DNA of 50,585 bases. Source: Desulfotomaculaceae bacterium (GTDB lineage Bacteria; Bacillota; Desulfotomaculia; Desulfotomaculales; Pelotomaculaceae). Numbering within the stretch: the stretch's first letter is position 1; the number at the start of each line of letters is the position of its first letter. Below are positions 1 to 10,111 of this stretch, piece by piece. The position numbers and the translations under genes were made by a program. Where the stretch lies: the NCBI GenBank assembly GCA_028702435.1, contig JAQVOX010000002.1:1-50585 (forward strand), given 5' to 3'. Below the pieces are notes generated by a model. That model was given only the letters and a program-made list of their open reading frames with translations, did not search any database and was not told where the DNA came from.

Positions 1-57
1 AAATATTTTTAAAAACACCAAAAGCAAAAAAAAGGTACGCACTTTTTAAAAATCAAA

Positions 58-106
58 AAAACCCTGGACTGCCTGAATTACATGGCATACCAGAGTTTTT
101 ATATCT
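58..106. terminator. Stem-loop, likely terminator of an upstream gene
   Basis: AAACcCTGGactGCC...GGCataCCAGaGTTT interrupted inverted repeat followed by TTTTTAT. Confidence 0.5.
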
Positions 107-371
107 CTCAACTGTCAAAGATGAGATTATAACATACACCTGATGCCCGGGCAATGTTTACGAGTCTCCATTCTCATGCGGAACTCATTTTAAAAAAATA
201 GCCGGCGCTGCGGCCATACTTTTAAGTTTTCAGCCCGCGATTCAGCAATGCAGGAAGGAATTTTACATGTGCCAGCGAATAGTAATAGGTGTCCGAAGCA
301 AGCTAAATAGAGCACAATATGCTGATTTTTTGATATTTTTGTTTTAATTTGGAGTAGGTGAAGCAGATAAA

Positions 372-1334
372 ATGCTGGACATTTTCAATGGCATTAGGGA
401 TGACCTGTTAATAGTCGAAGAGGAGCTAAAGCAAATCCTTGAGACGAAAAACCCTTTGCTGGAAACTTCCACTAGTCTTTTGAACGCGGGTGGCAAGAGA
501 CTACGGCCCGCCCTTAGTATCCTGGGGGCCAAGTTTGGTAATTATGACTTAGAAGAAATAAAACCTCTGGCAGTCGCCCTGGAATTAGTCCATATGGCTA
601 GTCTTATTCATGATGATGTTGTGGATGACTCAATGACCCGCAGGGGAGCTCCCACAGTAAAAGCCATATGGGGTAACGGAATATCCGCTAATATTGGGAT
701 GTATATTTTTGCAAAATCTCTGACTTTAATAGCTAAATATGAGGATAATCCCTTAATATCCAAAGTTTCAGCCCATGCCAGCATCAAAATGTGCGAAGGT
801 GAGATACAGCAAATCTCTACTTCCTTTGACAGCGGTCAAGGTGTCAAAGACTACTTTATTAGGGTTAAGCGCAAGACGGCGCTTTTGATCTCAGCAAGCG
901 TGCAACTAGGCGCGGTGGCCTGCGGAGCAGGCAGAAACATCCACCTGCCCTTGCGTCGGTACGGGAATTGCATTGGGATGGCCTTCCAAATTACCGATGA
1001 TATTTTAGACCTTGAGGCCGACCAGAAAGATATCGGCAAGCCCGTTGGCAGTGACCTCCGCCAGGGTATTATTACCTTACCGCTTATTTATGCTTTTGGC
1101 AAGAGCGGGCAAAGGGACCGGCTGTTGGAACTGGCCCGGCAAGTGGAAAAAGACGAGGGAGAAGTGCAGGAAGCCATTGAATTAATCAGAGACTGCGGCG
1201 CTATTGATTATTCCTTTAAAGTGGCGCGAAAATATATTGAGAAGTCTAAGCGAGAATTAACCTTTCTGCCGGATTTACCGGCAAAAAAAACCCTCTATGA
1301 TATTGCTGATTTTATTGATGTTAGGAAATATTAA
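372..1334 (+). CDS. hepT: Heptaprenyl/polyprenyl diphosphate synthase component II
   Basis: Trans-isoprenyl diphosphate synthase motifs GGKRLRP, LIHDDVVDD, FQITDDILD. Confidence 0.9.
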   Translation: MLDIFNGIRDDLLIVEEELKQILETKNPLLETSTSLLNAGGKRLRPALSILGAKFGNYDLEEIKPLAVALELVHMASLIHDDVVDDSMTRRGAPTVKAIWGNGISANIGMYIFAKSLTLIAKYEDNPLISKVSAHASIKMCEGEIQQISTSFDSGQGVKDYFIRVKRKTALLISASVQLGAVACGAGRNIHLPLRRYGNCIGMAFQITDDILDLEADQKDIGKPVGSDLRQGIITLPLIYAFGKSGQRDRLLELARQVEKDEGEVQEAIELIRDCGAIDYSFKVARKYIEKSKRELTFLPDLPAKKTLYDIADFIDVRKY

Positions 1335-1364
1335 TAATAGCGGGGCATTTCCGGGAGGTAGCGA

Positions 1365-2024
1365 ATGGGGCACTATACTATAGCGCTTGACTTAACAGGA
1401 AAAGCCTGTCTTGTGGTTGGCGGCGGGCAGGTTGCAGAACGAAAGATACACTCCCTGCTGGATTGCGGCGCCTGCGTGCAGGTGGTCAGCCTGGAGTTGA
1501 CAGCCGGGCTCGAAAAAATGGCAGAGGCCGGCTTAATTGATTATAGACAGGGCCGGTACCATACATCCGATTTGTTAGATGTATTTTTGGTGATCGGTGC
1601 TACTGATAGCGAAAAAGTAAACCGGCAGGTGGCAGCAGACTGCTTAGCCCGAAACCTGCTGGTAAATATTGTAGATACTCCTGTTCAATGCAACTTTTAC
1701 GTTCCTGCCGTAGTTAAGCGGGGACTTTTGACCATCGCGGTCACCACTGGTGGCAAGAGCCCGCTTTTGGCCAGAAAAATCCGTGAAGAGCTGGAACTGG
1801 CTTATGGGCCGCAGTATGGAGAATTCTTAGAGTTAATCGCCGGTTTGCGTAAAGATATTATCAGTAAGGTTTCTGATAGCATAAAGAAAAAAGAACTCCT
1901 GGAGGGCCTGGTCAGCGATGAAGTAATGGACCTGTTGAAAAAAGGCAGTTTAGACCTGATTAAGGGGCGAATTATCGATGCTAATCGTGGTAGTGGGGCT
2001 CAGCCACAGGACGGCTCCGGTTGA
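1365..2024 (+). CDS. sirC: Precorrin-2 dehydrogenase/sirohydrochlorin ferrochelatase-type NAD-binding protein
   Basis: N-terminal YTIALDLTGKACLVVGGGQVAERKIHSLL; located in the heme operon. Confidence 0.85.
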   Translation: MGHYTIALDLTGKACLVVGGGQVAERKIHSLLDCGACVQVVSLELTAGLEKMAEAGLIDYRQGRYHTSDLLDVFLVIGATDSEKVNRQVAADCLARNLLVNIVDTPVQCNFYVPAVVKRGLLTIAVTTGGKSPLLARKIREELELAYGPQYGEFLELIAGLRKDIISKVSDSIKKKELLEGLVSDEVMDLLKKGSLDLIKGRIIDANRGSGAQPQDGSG

Positions 2025-3264
2025 GCTGCGGGAGGGGTTGTCCTTTGCCGGAAGCTCCTTGCAAAAGGCACTCAGGCAAATAAAAGCTTACCCTGCTATT
2101 CGAGGGTGCGCGGTTTTATCGACCTGCAACCGGACTGAAGTTTACGCCGCCACGCTGGAAATGGATGAGGGGCTCAGCGCCGTCTGGGACTTTTTATCCC
2201 GCTGGGCTCAGGTAGATATTTCTGAAATCAAAAATTTCACCTATAGCCATACTTTATGTGATGCGGTGCGCCACCTATTTCGGGTCGCGTCGGGTCTAGA
2301 CTCAATGCTGCTGGGCGAGACCGAGATACTAGGTCAGGTGCGGTTAGCCTATCAGGAGGCCTGCGCGGATGAGGCAACAAACCGTGTTTTAAACACCTTG
2401 TTTCAGCAGGCAATCGTAGTCGGTAAGCGAGTGCGCACAGAGACCGGGATCGACCAAAGTGCTGTGTCGGTCAGTTATGCGGCGGTTGAACTGGCCAGGC
2501 GTCATCTGGGCAACCTGAACAATTGCCGGGTGCTATTGATCGGCGCCGGTAAGATGAGCGAGTTATCTGCTCAATATCTGGTAGCACACGGTGTGTCGAG
2601 TATTATTATTTCTAACCGCTCCTTTGAGCGGGCGAGGGCGATGGCGGGTCAGATGGGAGGCAGGGCGGTTAAATTCGATGAGTTACCCCAATCTCTGGAA
2701 AATGCCGATATCGTGCTCAGCTGTACCGCCGCCCCTCACGTTGTGGTCAAGGCTGCGGACCTGAAGCGTGCCATGGTAAAAAGACGCGGCCGCCCGGTAC
2801 TGATAATCGACCTGGCTGTGCCCAGAGATATTGAAACAGCGGCGGGCGAACTGGCCGGAGTTATTCTCTATGATATTGATGATCTGGGAACGGTGGTGGA
2901 CCAGAACCTGGCCGCGCGCAAACAGGCGGCCTTGCAGGCAGAGGGGATTATCGAAGAAGAGTTGGCCGGGTTTATGAGCTGGCTTGGAACTCAATATGTT
3001 GTTCCCACCATAGCAGCTCTGAAGCAGCGGGGCGAAGAGATCAAGGAGCAGGAACTTAAGCGTGCCTTAAACCGCCTGGGAAAGCTTTCCGAGCATGATC
3101 GGAAAGTTATTGGATCGTTGGCCGGCTCAATTGTCAATCAAATCCTACACACACCGGTAACGCAATTAAAGAGTTACGCCCTGACTGCGGAGGGGCATCT
3201 CTATACTAGAATCATGCAAAATCTTTTCTGCCTGGACATGCCGGGGCAGGATGATTTTGATTAG
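1978..3264 (+). CDS. hemA: Glutamyl-tRNA reductase
   Basis: GLSHRTAPVELRE, LSTCNRTEVYA, GLDSMLLGETEILGQV motifs; overlaps the end of sirC. Confidence 0.95.
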   Translation: MLIVVVGLSHRTAPVELREGLSFAGSSLQKALRQIKAYPAIRGCAVLSTCNRTEVYAATLEMDEGLSAVWDFLSRWAQVDISEIKNFTYSHTLCDAVRHLFRVASGLDSMLLGETEILGQVRLAYQEACADEATNRVLNTLFQQAIVVGKRVRTETGIDQSAVSVSYAAVELARRHLGNLNNCRVLLIGAGKMSELSAQYLVAHGVSSIIISNRSFERARAMAGQMGGRAVKFDELPQSLENADIVLSCTAAPHVVVKAADLKRAMVKRRGRPVLIIDLAVPRDIETAAGELAGVILYDIDDLGTVVDQNLAARKQAALQAEGIIEEELAGFMSWLGTQYVVPTIAALKQRGEEIKEQELKRALNRLGKLSEHDRKVIGSLAGSIVNQILHTPVTQLKSYALTAEGHLYTRIMQNLFCLDMPGQDDFD

Positions 3265-3282
3265 ATATCAGGGAGTTTACAT

Positions 3283-4218
3283 ATGAAAAAGGAAATCATT
3301 GTTGGCGCTAGGGAAAGCAACCTGGCTGTGCGTCAGGCGGAGTGGGTGACCGGACGCCTGCGCGAGATAAACCCACAATATAGCTACCGGATTAAGGGGA
3401 TTCGCACTCTAGGAGATAAATACCTTGATGCGGCCCTGTCCAAGATCGGGGACAAAGGTCTCTTTACCAAGGAGCTGGAGCTCGCCCTGCAGCGCGGGGA
3501 AATCGACTTGGCGGTACACAGCATGAAGGACCTACCGGTAGCGCTGCCGGGGGGGTTAGTGATCGGGGCTGTTTGCCGGCGGGAGTATCCCGGCGACGCC
3601 CTGGTATCGCGCCAGGGCCTGAAGCTGCAGGACTTGCCCGCGGGGGCCATGGTCGGTACCAGCAGCCTTAGACGTAGCGCCCAGCTGCTCCATTACCGGA
3701 GTGACTTGAAAATTGTTAACCTGCGCGGCAATATCAACACCCGCCTGCGCAAGCTGGCCGGCGGGGGCCTGGATGCCGCCGTGCTGGCCTATGCAGGCTT
3801 GCACCGGCTGGGCCTGGAGGAGCAGATTACCCAATTGCTCCCACTTGAATTGTGCCTGCCGGCGGTCGGCCAGGGCGCACTGGGTGTGGAGATACGTGCG
3901 GCCGATGAGAAAGTGCGGAAGCTAATCAGCGGGCTCGATGACGATCATACGCGTGCTGCGATCACCGCTGAACGGGCGCTCTTGGAGAGGCTGGAAGGCG
4001 GCTGTCAGGTCCCGGTAGGCGCTCTGGGTGTGGTTGAAAGCAGGCGCCTGACCCTGGAAGGAGTAGTGGCCGGGCTGGACGGCAGTCAGTTGGTGCGCGC
4101 TTCCCTAACCGGGCCCGCTGCGGAAGCCGCCACGCTTGGCATAAGACTGGCGGAAAAGTTGATTGAGATGGGTGCTGGAGAAATATTAGAGAAAGTACGG
4201 CAGGGGAGTTGCTCATGA
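3283..4218 (+). CDS. hemC: Hydroxymethylbilane synthase (porphobilinogen deaminase)
   Basis: GARESNLAVRQAEWV, AVHSMKDLP, GTSSLRRSAQL, GGCQVPVGA. Confidence 0.95.
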   Translation: MKKEIIVGARESNLAVRQAEWVTGRLREINPQYSYRIKGIRTLGDKYLDAALSKIGDKGLFTKELELALQRGEIDLAVHSMKDLPVALPGGLVIGAVCRREYPGDALVSRQGLKLQDLPAGAMVGTSSLRRSAQLLHYRSDLKIVNLRGNINTRLRKLAGGGLDAAVLAYAGLHRLGLEEQITQLLPLELCLPAVGQGALGVEIRAADEKVRKLISGLDDDHTRAAITAERALLERLEGGCQVPVGALGVVESRRLTLEGVVAGLDGSQLVRASLTGPAAEAATLGIRLAEKLIEMGAGEILEKVRQGSCS

Positions 4219-5732
4219 GTAAGGGCATGGTCTACATTGTAGGGGCCGGACCCGGTGACCCAAAGCTAATCACGGTCAAAGGCCTGGAGTGTCTTAAAGA
4301 GGCGGACACCATTGTCTACGACCGCCTGGCCGGCCGCCGGCTGCTATCCTTGGCAAGGCCGGAGGCGGAAATGATCTATGCCGGAAAGATACCGGGCGGC
4401 CACACGATGAAGCAGGAAGAGATAAACCGCCTGCTGGTGGAAATGGCCCGGGCGGGCAGGATCGTAACCCGGCTCAAGGGGGGAGACCCCTTTGTGTTCG
4501 GGCGGGGCGGCGAGGAGGCCGAGGCCCTTTACGAAGCCGGGATTCCCTTTGAGGTAGTCCCCGGGGTGACCTCGGCCATTGCTGCGCCCGCCTATGCCGG
4601 CATCCCCGTGACCCATCGCGGTCTAGCCTCCGACCTATCTATTGTCACCGGCAATGAGGACCCATTAAAAGAAAATTCCAGCATAGCCTGGGAGCATCTC
4701 GTGGCGGGCAGGGGCACGCTGATTTTTTTGATGGGCATGGCCAACCTGCCTAAAATAATGGAAAATTTGATTAAATACGGGCTGTCCATGCAAACACCGG
4801 TGGCATTGGTCCGGTGGGGCACGCAGTCTAACCAGCGCACCCTGACCGGGACTCTGGCTGATATTTGTGACAAGGCCGTACAGGCCGGTATGGAAAGCCC
4901 GGTGGTAATTGTTGTGGGAGACGTGGTCAAATTGCGGGATAAATTAAGGTGGTTTGATAACAAACCGCTTTTCGGCAAGCGGATCCTGGTCACCCGAGCG
5001 CGGGAACAAGCCGGCGCCCTTTCGGAGAAAATCGAGGCCCTTGGCGGCGAGGCTCTGGAATTTCCGGCAATAGTTATTGCCGAGCCGGAGGACTACACTC
5101 CTTTGGACCGGGCGCTCAAGTCGCTATCCGGCTTTGACTGGATTATTTTTACCAGTGTTAATGGGGTGGCTGCCTTTTTTCAGCGGCTGCGCCGGCACCG
5201 TATCGATATTCGCAAGCTATACCGGGCCAAACTCTGCGCCATAGGTCCTAAAACCAGGGAGGCCCTGGAAAATTACGGGCTCATGGTGGAATATGTGCCT
5301 GGCGAATACCGGGCCGAGGAGATTGCTGCAGGGCTGGTCGGCAAGTTAAAGCCTGGGGAGCGCGTGCTATTGCCCAGGGCGGCCGGGTCCCGACCCGTGC
5401 TGCCGGAAACCCTCCGAAAAATGGGGGCAGCCGTGACTGAGGTGGCAGCCTACCGGACCTTGCCGGCAGGTGGTGACGGCTCGGCGGTCAAAGAGCTGCT
5501 CGGCCGCGGCGCCATAGATCTGATTACTTTTACCAGTTCTTCCACGGTGCGCAATTTTGTCGGGTTGCTCGGCGATGATGCCGGGGCTTTGCCGGAAAAA
5601 GTCGCGGTGGCCTGTATTGGACCGGTCACTGCCGCTACCGCCCGGGAACTGGGTGTTAAGGTGGATGTGGTGGCTACTGAATATACTATTGACGGGCTGG
5701 TCACTGCGATCCTGGAGATGCACGTAATTTAG
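4209..5732 (+). CDS. cobA-hemD: Fused uroporphyrinogen-III C-methyltransferase / uroporphyrinogen-III synthase
   Basis: N-terminal SUMT motifs (VYIVGAGPGDPKLITVKG, RLKGGDPFVFGRGGEE) followed by a HemD-like C-terminal domain; true start probably ATG at about 4215. Confidence 0.92.
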   Translation: MLMSKGMVYIVGAGPGDPKLITVKGLECLKEADTIVYDRLAGRRLLSLARPEAEMIYAGKIPGGHTMKQEEINRLLVEMARAGRIVTRLKGGDPFVFGRGGEEAEALYEAGIPFEVVPGVTSAIAAPAYAGIPVTHRGLASDLSIVTGNEDPLKENSSIAWEHLVAGRGTLIFLMGMANLPKIMENLIKYGLSMQTPVALVRWGTQSNQRTLTGTLADICDKAVQAGMESPVVIVVGDVVKLRDKLRWFDNKPLFGKRILVTRAREQAGALSEKIEALGGEALEFPAIVIAEPEDYTPLDRALKSLSGFDWIIFTSVNGVAAFFQRLRRHRIDIRKLYRAKLCAIGPKTREALENYGLMVEYVPGEYRAEEIAAGLVGKLKPGERVLLPRAAGSRPVLPETLRKMGAAVTEVAAYRTLPAGGDGSAVKELLGRGAIDLITFTSSSTVRNFVGLLGDDAGALPEKVAVACIGPVTAATARELGVKVDVVATEYTIDGLVTAILEMHVI

Positions 5733-5755
5733 TTTAGATAAAGGTGTGAAATAAA

Positions 5756-6931
5756 ATGATCAGCATTACCAGGCTGCTGGGCGGCGCCGGCTACTATGGC
5801 GACTCCTTGCGCTACCATAGCGGGGCGCAAAACCAGACGCACGGCGCGGTTGCCGGGCGTGGGCCGGTGGTGGTATGGAATTGTACACGGTCTTGCAACT
5901 TGCGGTGTATCCACTGCTACGCCGGCGCAGAGGCGAGAAAATACGAAGGCGAGCTGACCACCCCGGAGGCGCTGCACTTTATCGATCACCTGGCGGAGTT
6001 CAAGGTGCCGGTACTTTTGTTTTCCGGCGGTGAGCCGCTGTTAAGAAAAGACCTAGGTGAACTGATTGCCTATGCGTCAGGCAAGGGCATCCGGGCCACA
6101 TTGTCAACCAACGGTACCCTGCTCAGCCGGAAGATGGTGCAAAGCTTGCAAAGCCTGGGAGTAGGCTATATCGGAATCAGTATAGATGGGATCGGTATCG
6201 TCAACGATCGCTTTCGGGGCTGCCAGGGCGCTTTCAGCGCCGCTCTAAGCGGCATCCGCACCTGCACTAGCCTGGGGCAGCGGGTCGGGCTGCGCTTTAC
6301 GATCAATAAACATAATTATCAGGAATTAAATGCCATTTTTGATTTGCTCGAAGCGGAAAATATCCCGCGGGTGTGCTTTTACCACCTGGTTTATTCAGGC
6401 CGGGGGAGCAAGATGGTGGAGGAGGACATTTCCAGGGAGCAGACGCGCGCCGCGCTGGATTTGATTATTGAGCGCACCTTAGACTTCCGCCGCCGCGGCA
6501 TAAATAAAGAGGTACTGACTGTGGATAATCATGCGGACGGGGTTTATGTTTACTTGCGGCTGAAGGAAATTGAACCGGCGCTAGCGGAGCAGGCGCTGGC
6601 GCTGCTCCGGTTGAACGGGGGGAACCGCATCGGGATGGCGTTCGGGGCGGTGGACTGGCAGGGCAACGTACACCCGGACCAGTTCACCCAAAACCACACC
6701 TTCGGCAACGTAAAGGAGAAGAAGTTTGGGGAAATTTGGACCGATTGCTCCCAACCGGTGCTGGCCGGGCTGAAAAACCGTAAGCCTTTGTTAAAGGGAC
6801 GCTGCACGGTGTGCCGGTGGCTTGCCGTTTGCAACGGCAACTTCCGAGCCCGGGCCGAGGCGGTTTCCGGCGATTTCTGGGAGGCGGATCCGGCCTGTTA
6901 TTTGACTGATGAGGAGATCTGCATCAAGTAG
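5756..6931 (+). CDS. ahbC: Radical SAM protein, AhbC/NirJ1-like (didecarboxysiroheme modification)
   Basis: CNLRCIHC radical SAM motif, [10 protein letters not shown]-terminal cysteine-rich SPASM-like region; operon context. Confidence 0.82.
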   Translation: MISITRLLGGAGYYGDSLRYHSGAQNQTHGAVAGRGPVVVWNCTRSCNLRCIHCYAGAEARKYEGELTTPEALHFIDHLAEFKVPVLLFSGGEPLLRKDLGELIAYASGKGIRATLSTNGTLLSRKMVQSLQSLGVGYIGISIDGIGIVNDRFRGCQGAFSAALSGIRTCTSLGQRVGLRFTINKHNYQELNAIFDLLEAENIPRVCFYHLVYSGRGSKMVEEDISREQTRAALDLIIERTLDFRRRGINKEVLTVDNHADGVYVYLRLKEIEPALAEQALALLRLNGGNRIGMAFGAVDWQGNVHPDQFTQNHTFGNVKEKKFGEIWTDCSQPVLAGLKNRKPLLKGRCTVCRWLAVCNGNFRARAEAVSGDFWEADPACYLTDEEICIK

Positions 6932-7010
6932 CAAACAGAAAGAACAGAGCTGTACGCTTGGTGAGGCATACTTCACTTCATGTTTAAGATAATCGAAGTA
7001 TATTAAGGGG

Positions 7011-8006
7011 GTGTGGGATGTGGCATTTCCGTTGCAGCGCCCGAGGCGCTTGCGGTCGAGTGAGGCCATCCGCCGGATGGTCCGGGAGACGGGGCTGGCC
7101 GTGGATGACTTGATTTATCCTTTATTTGTTACCCATGGGGAAGGCGTTGCCCGCCCGGTGGAAGCAATGCCCGGCGTGTACAATTACTCGATTGACCGGC
7201 TGCTGGACGAAGTGGCGGCGGTCGCCCGGCGGCAAATACCGGGTATTCTTCTTTTTGGCCTTCCCGCCGGCAAGGATGAATTAGGTACGGAGGCCTATTC
7301 CACCGACGGTATTGTACAACAAGCGGTACGGGCAATAAAAAAAGCCCATCCCGGCCTACTGGTGGTAACCGATATCTGCCTGTGCGAGTACACCAGCCAC
7401 GGCCACTGCGGGGTAGTCCGGAACGGCTCTGTGGCGAATGACGAGACCATCGAGCTTTTGGTCCAAACGGCCCTGTCCCATGCTGCAGCCGGGGCAGACG
7501 TTGTGGCCCCTTCAGATATGATGGACGGCCGGGTGGGGGCGATCCGCGCCGCCTTAGACGCTAAGGGCAATGATCAAGTGCTGATTATGGCCTATTCCGC
7601 CAAGTACGCCTCCGCCTTTTACGGGCCTTTTCGCGAGGCAGCGGGGTCGGCCCCGCAATTTGGCGACCGCCTGTCCTATCAGATGGACCCGGCCAACGCC
7701 CGTGAAGCACTGCGGGAAGTGCAGTTGGATATTGAGGAAGGAGCGGATATTATTATGGTTAAGCCCGCCCTAGCCTATCTGGATGTGATCCGGCTGGTTA
7801 AGGAGCAGTTCCATTTTCCGCTGGCGGCCTACAATGTCAGCGGCGAGTACAGCATGGTTAAGGCGGCGGCGCAAAAGGGTTGGATTGATGAGAAAAAAGT
7901 GGTGCTGGAGTTGCTTACCGGCATCAAGCGGGCAGGCGCCGAAATTATTCTCACCTATCACGCTAAAGATGTGGCGCAATGGCTGCAGGAAGGGGTAAAG
8001 ACGTGA
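7011..8006 (+). CDS. hemB: Delta-aminolevulinic acid dehydratase (porphobilinogen synthase)
   Basis: [57 protein letters not shown]. Confidence 0.95.
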   Translation: MWDVAFPLQRPRRLRSSEAIRRMVRETGLAVDDLIYPLFVTHGEGVARPVEAMPGVYNYSIDRLLDEVAAVARRQIPGILLFGLPAGKDELGTEAYSTDGIVQQAVRAIKKAHPGLLVVTDICLCEYTSHGHCGVVRNGSVANDETIELLVQTALSHAAAGADVVAPSDMMDGRVGAIRAALDAKGNDQVLIMAYSAKYASAFYGPFREAAGSAPQFGDRLSYQMDPANAREALREVQLDIEEGADIIMVKPALAYLDVIRLVKEQFHFPLAAYNVSGEYSMVKAAAQKGWIDEKKVVLELLTGIKRAGAEIILTYHAKDVAQWLQEGVKT

Positions 8007-9031
8007 TTGTTTCCTGGAACACCACAAACAACTGCAATATGTACTGCCGGCACTGCTACCGCGAGGCCGGAACCAGACTGACTGACGAGCTGAACACCGC
8101 GGAAGGCCTGGAACTGATCGACCGGATCGACCGGGCCGGCTTTAAGATCATGATCTTTAGCGGCGGCGAGCCACTTTTGCGCGACGATATTTACACCCTG
8201 GTGGCAGGGGCGAAGGAGAGGGGGCTCAGGCCGGTCTTGGGTTCTAACGGCACCCTGATTACCGGGGCCGTGGCCGGGCGGCTGAAGGAATCCGGCGCGG
8301 CTGCCATCGGGATTAGCTTGGACAGTATGGACCCGGCCAGCCACGACGACTTTCGGGCTGCCCCCGGCGCCTGGCAGGCGGCGGTAAACGGCATGCGCGC
8401 CTGCCAGGCGGCCGGTTTGCCCTTTCAGATCCACACCACGGTGATGGACTGGAACCTGCCCGAGATCGAGCAGTTGACCGATTTTGCCGTAGAGTGCGGC
8501 GCGGTAGGGCACCACATTTTTTTCCTGGTCCCGACCGGCCGCGCGGTGAATATAGAGGCGGATTCCTTGCAGGCGGCACAATATGAGACGCTGCTGCGCC
8601 GGCTTATGCGCAAGCAGGCTGAAGTCGGCATTGAGCTAAAACCCACCTGCGCGCCGCAATTTATGCGCATTGCCGCGCAAATGGGAATAAAAACCCGCTT
8701 CAGCAAGGGCTGTCTGGCCGGAAGCTCCTATTGCATTATCAGCCCCAGCGGCATTGTCCAGCCCTGCGCCTACCTAAACATCCCGGCCGGCGATGTCCGC
8801 AAGACACCTTTCGATGAAATTTGGCGCACAGCAGCAATTTTTCATGACCTGCGGGCGGAGGAATACCGGGGGGGCTGCGGAAAATGTGATTACAAAAAGG
8901 TCTGCGGCGGCTGCCGGGCCCGCGCTTATTACTACTCCGGCGATTACCTGGCCGAAGAGCCCTGGTGCTCTTACCGGCAAGCCTTAAGCGCCGGCACAAG
9001 CGATGTAGGGCCGGGGCAGCGGAAGAAATAA
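8003..9031 (+). CDS. ahbD: Radical SAM protein, AhbD/NirJ2-like (Fe-coproporphyrin III decarboxylation)
   Basis: CNMYCRHC motif, SPASM-like C-terminal cysteines ([17 protein letters not shown]); GTG start at 8003 preceded by AGGAAGGGG and overlapping the hemB stop. Confidence 0.82.
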   Translation: MIVSWNTTNNCNMYCRHCYREAGTRLTDELNTAEGLELIDRIDRAGFKIMIFSGGEPLLRDDIYTLVAGAKERGLRPVLGSNGTLITGAVAGRLKESGAAAIGISLDSMDPASHDDFRAAPGAWQAAVNGMRACQAAGLPFQIHTTVMDWNLPEIEQLTDFAVECGAVGHHIFFLVPTGRAVNIEADSLQAAQYETLLRRLMRKQAEVGIELKPTCAPQFMRIAAQMGIKTRFSKGCLAGSSYCIISPSGIVQPCAYLNIPAGDVRKTPFDEIWRTAAIFHDLRAEEYRGGCGKCDYKKVCGGCRARAYYYSGDYLAEEPWCSYRQALSAGTSDVGPGQRKK

Positions 9032-9061
9032 TCGTGAACCGGCGCATGATCTGCATAAATA

Positions 9062-9529
9062 TTGAAGGGATCAAGCAAATTGGACCAAATTGACCGAAAC
9101 TTATTAAATTTAATCCAGGCCGACTTCCCTCTGGTCAAAGAGCCCTACCGAGAATTAGGCAGGCTGCTGGGCTTGGAGGAGGTTGTAGTCATAGCCAGGC
9201 TGGAACGGCTGTGTAAGTCCGGGGCGCTCCGCCGGCTGGGCGGAGTTTTTGATTACCGGAAACTGGGCTATAGCGGTACCCTGTGCGCAGTCCATGTTGA
9301 GCCGGAAAGGGTAAAAGACGCAGCTGCCTATATCAACTCTTTTCCTGGAGTAACGCACAACTATCTAAGAGAACACCACTATAACATGTGGTTTACCGTG
9401 CTGGCTGAGAACGGGGAAAAGCTTGATGAAATATTAGGGCTGATCCGAGAGAACACAGGCGTGAGGGAAATAATGGAGCTGCCCGCAGAAAGAGTGTTTA
9501 AAATTAAAGTGAACTTCAATTTAGAATAA
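9062..9529 (+). CDS. ahbA: Siroheme decarboxylase subunit (AhbA/NirD-like, Lrp/AsnC fold)
   Basis: LDQIDRNLLNLIQADFPLVKEPY, AsnC-like winged helix, HNYLREHHYNMWFTV; start may be TTG at 9080. Confidence 0.82.
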   Translation: MKGSSKLDQIDRNLLNLIQADFPLVKEPYRELGRLLGLEEVVVIARLERLCKSGALRRLGGVFDYRKLGYSGTLCAVHVEPERVKDAAAYINSFPGVTHNYLREHHYNMWFTVLAENGEKLDEILGLIRENTGVREIMELPAERVFKIKVNFNLE

Positions 9530-9543
9530 AAGTATGGTTTGGG

Positions 9544-10023
9544 GTGTATATGAGCATGCTGTCTGAGCAGGACAAACAGATAGTGCGGGCTGTCCAGAAG
9601 GGCTTATCCCTGGTTGGCCGGCCTTTTCAGGCCATGGCGGAGCAATTGGAACTGTCCGAAGAGGAACTCCTGGCCAGGATTAAAGACATGTGTGCAGACG
9701 GGCGGATCAGGCGCTTTGGGGCGGTAGTGCGCCACCGGGAGCTGGGCTTTGTAGCCAACGCGATGGTGGTCTGGGATGTGCCGGACGAACAAGTCGCGAT
9801 GCAAGGTCAAATTATGGCCGGCTTTCCGGAAGTGAGCCACTGCTACCAGCGCCCGCGGCAACCGGGCTGGTCGTATAATCTCTTTACCATGATTCACGGC
9901 CGGAGCCGGGAGTACTGCGCTGCGGTCGCAGATAGGATTTCCCAAAGCACCGGTCTAACAGACTACCGCCTGCTGTTTAGTACCGCCGAGTTAAAAAAAA
10001 GCAGCATGCGCTACTTTGAATAA
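9544..10023 (+). CDS. ahbB: Siroheme decarboxylase subunit (AhbB/NirL-like)
   Basis: Paralogue of the preceding ORF; RIRRFGAVVRHRELGFVANAMVVWDVP, SHCYQRP, WSYNLFTMIHG. Confidence 0.82.
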   Translation: MYMSMLSEQDKQIVRAVQKGLSLVGRPFQAMAEQLELSEEELLARIKDMCADGRIRRFGAVVRHRELGFVANAMVVWDVPDEQVAMQGQIMAGFPEVSHCYQRPRQPGWSYNLFTMIHGRSREYCAAVADRISQSTGLTDYRLLFSTAELKKSSMRYFE

Positions 10024-10111
10024 GAACTGATGTAAGGAATGCGGCGCCGTCAATTATAGGGATTAATTATTTAGTTTAGTTTTATTCAATACAGAAAGGG
10101 GCTTGCGCTGT

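Noticed and set aside
1978-2024. Possible frameshift or gene fusion between sirC and hemA
   Set aside because: Both proteins are complete; this is a short start/stop overlap typical of translational coupling.
7958-8581. Minus-strand 207-aa ORF opposite ahbD
   Set aside because: Antisense shadow of a convincing radical SAM gene; composition not protein-like.
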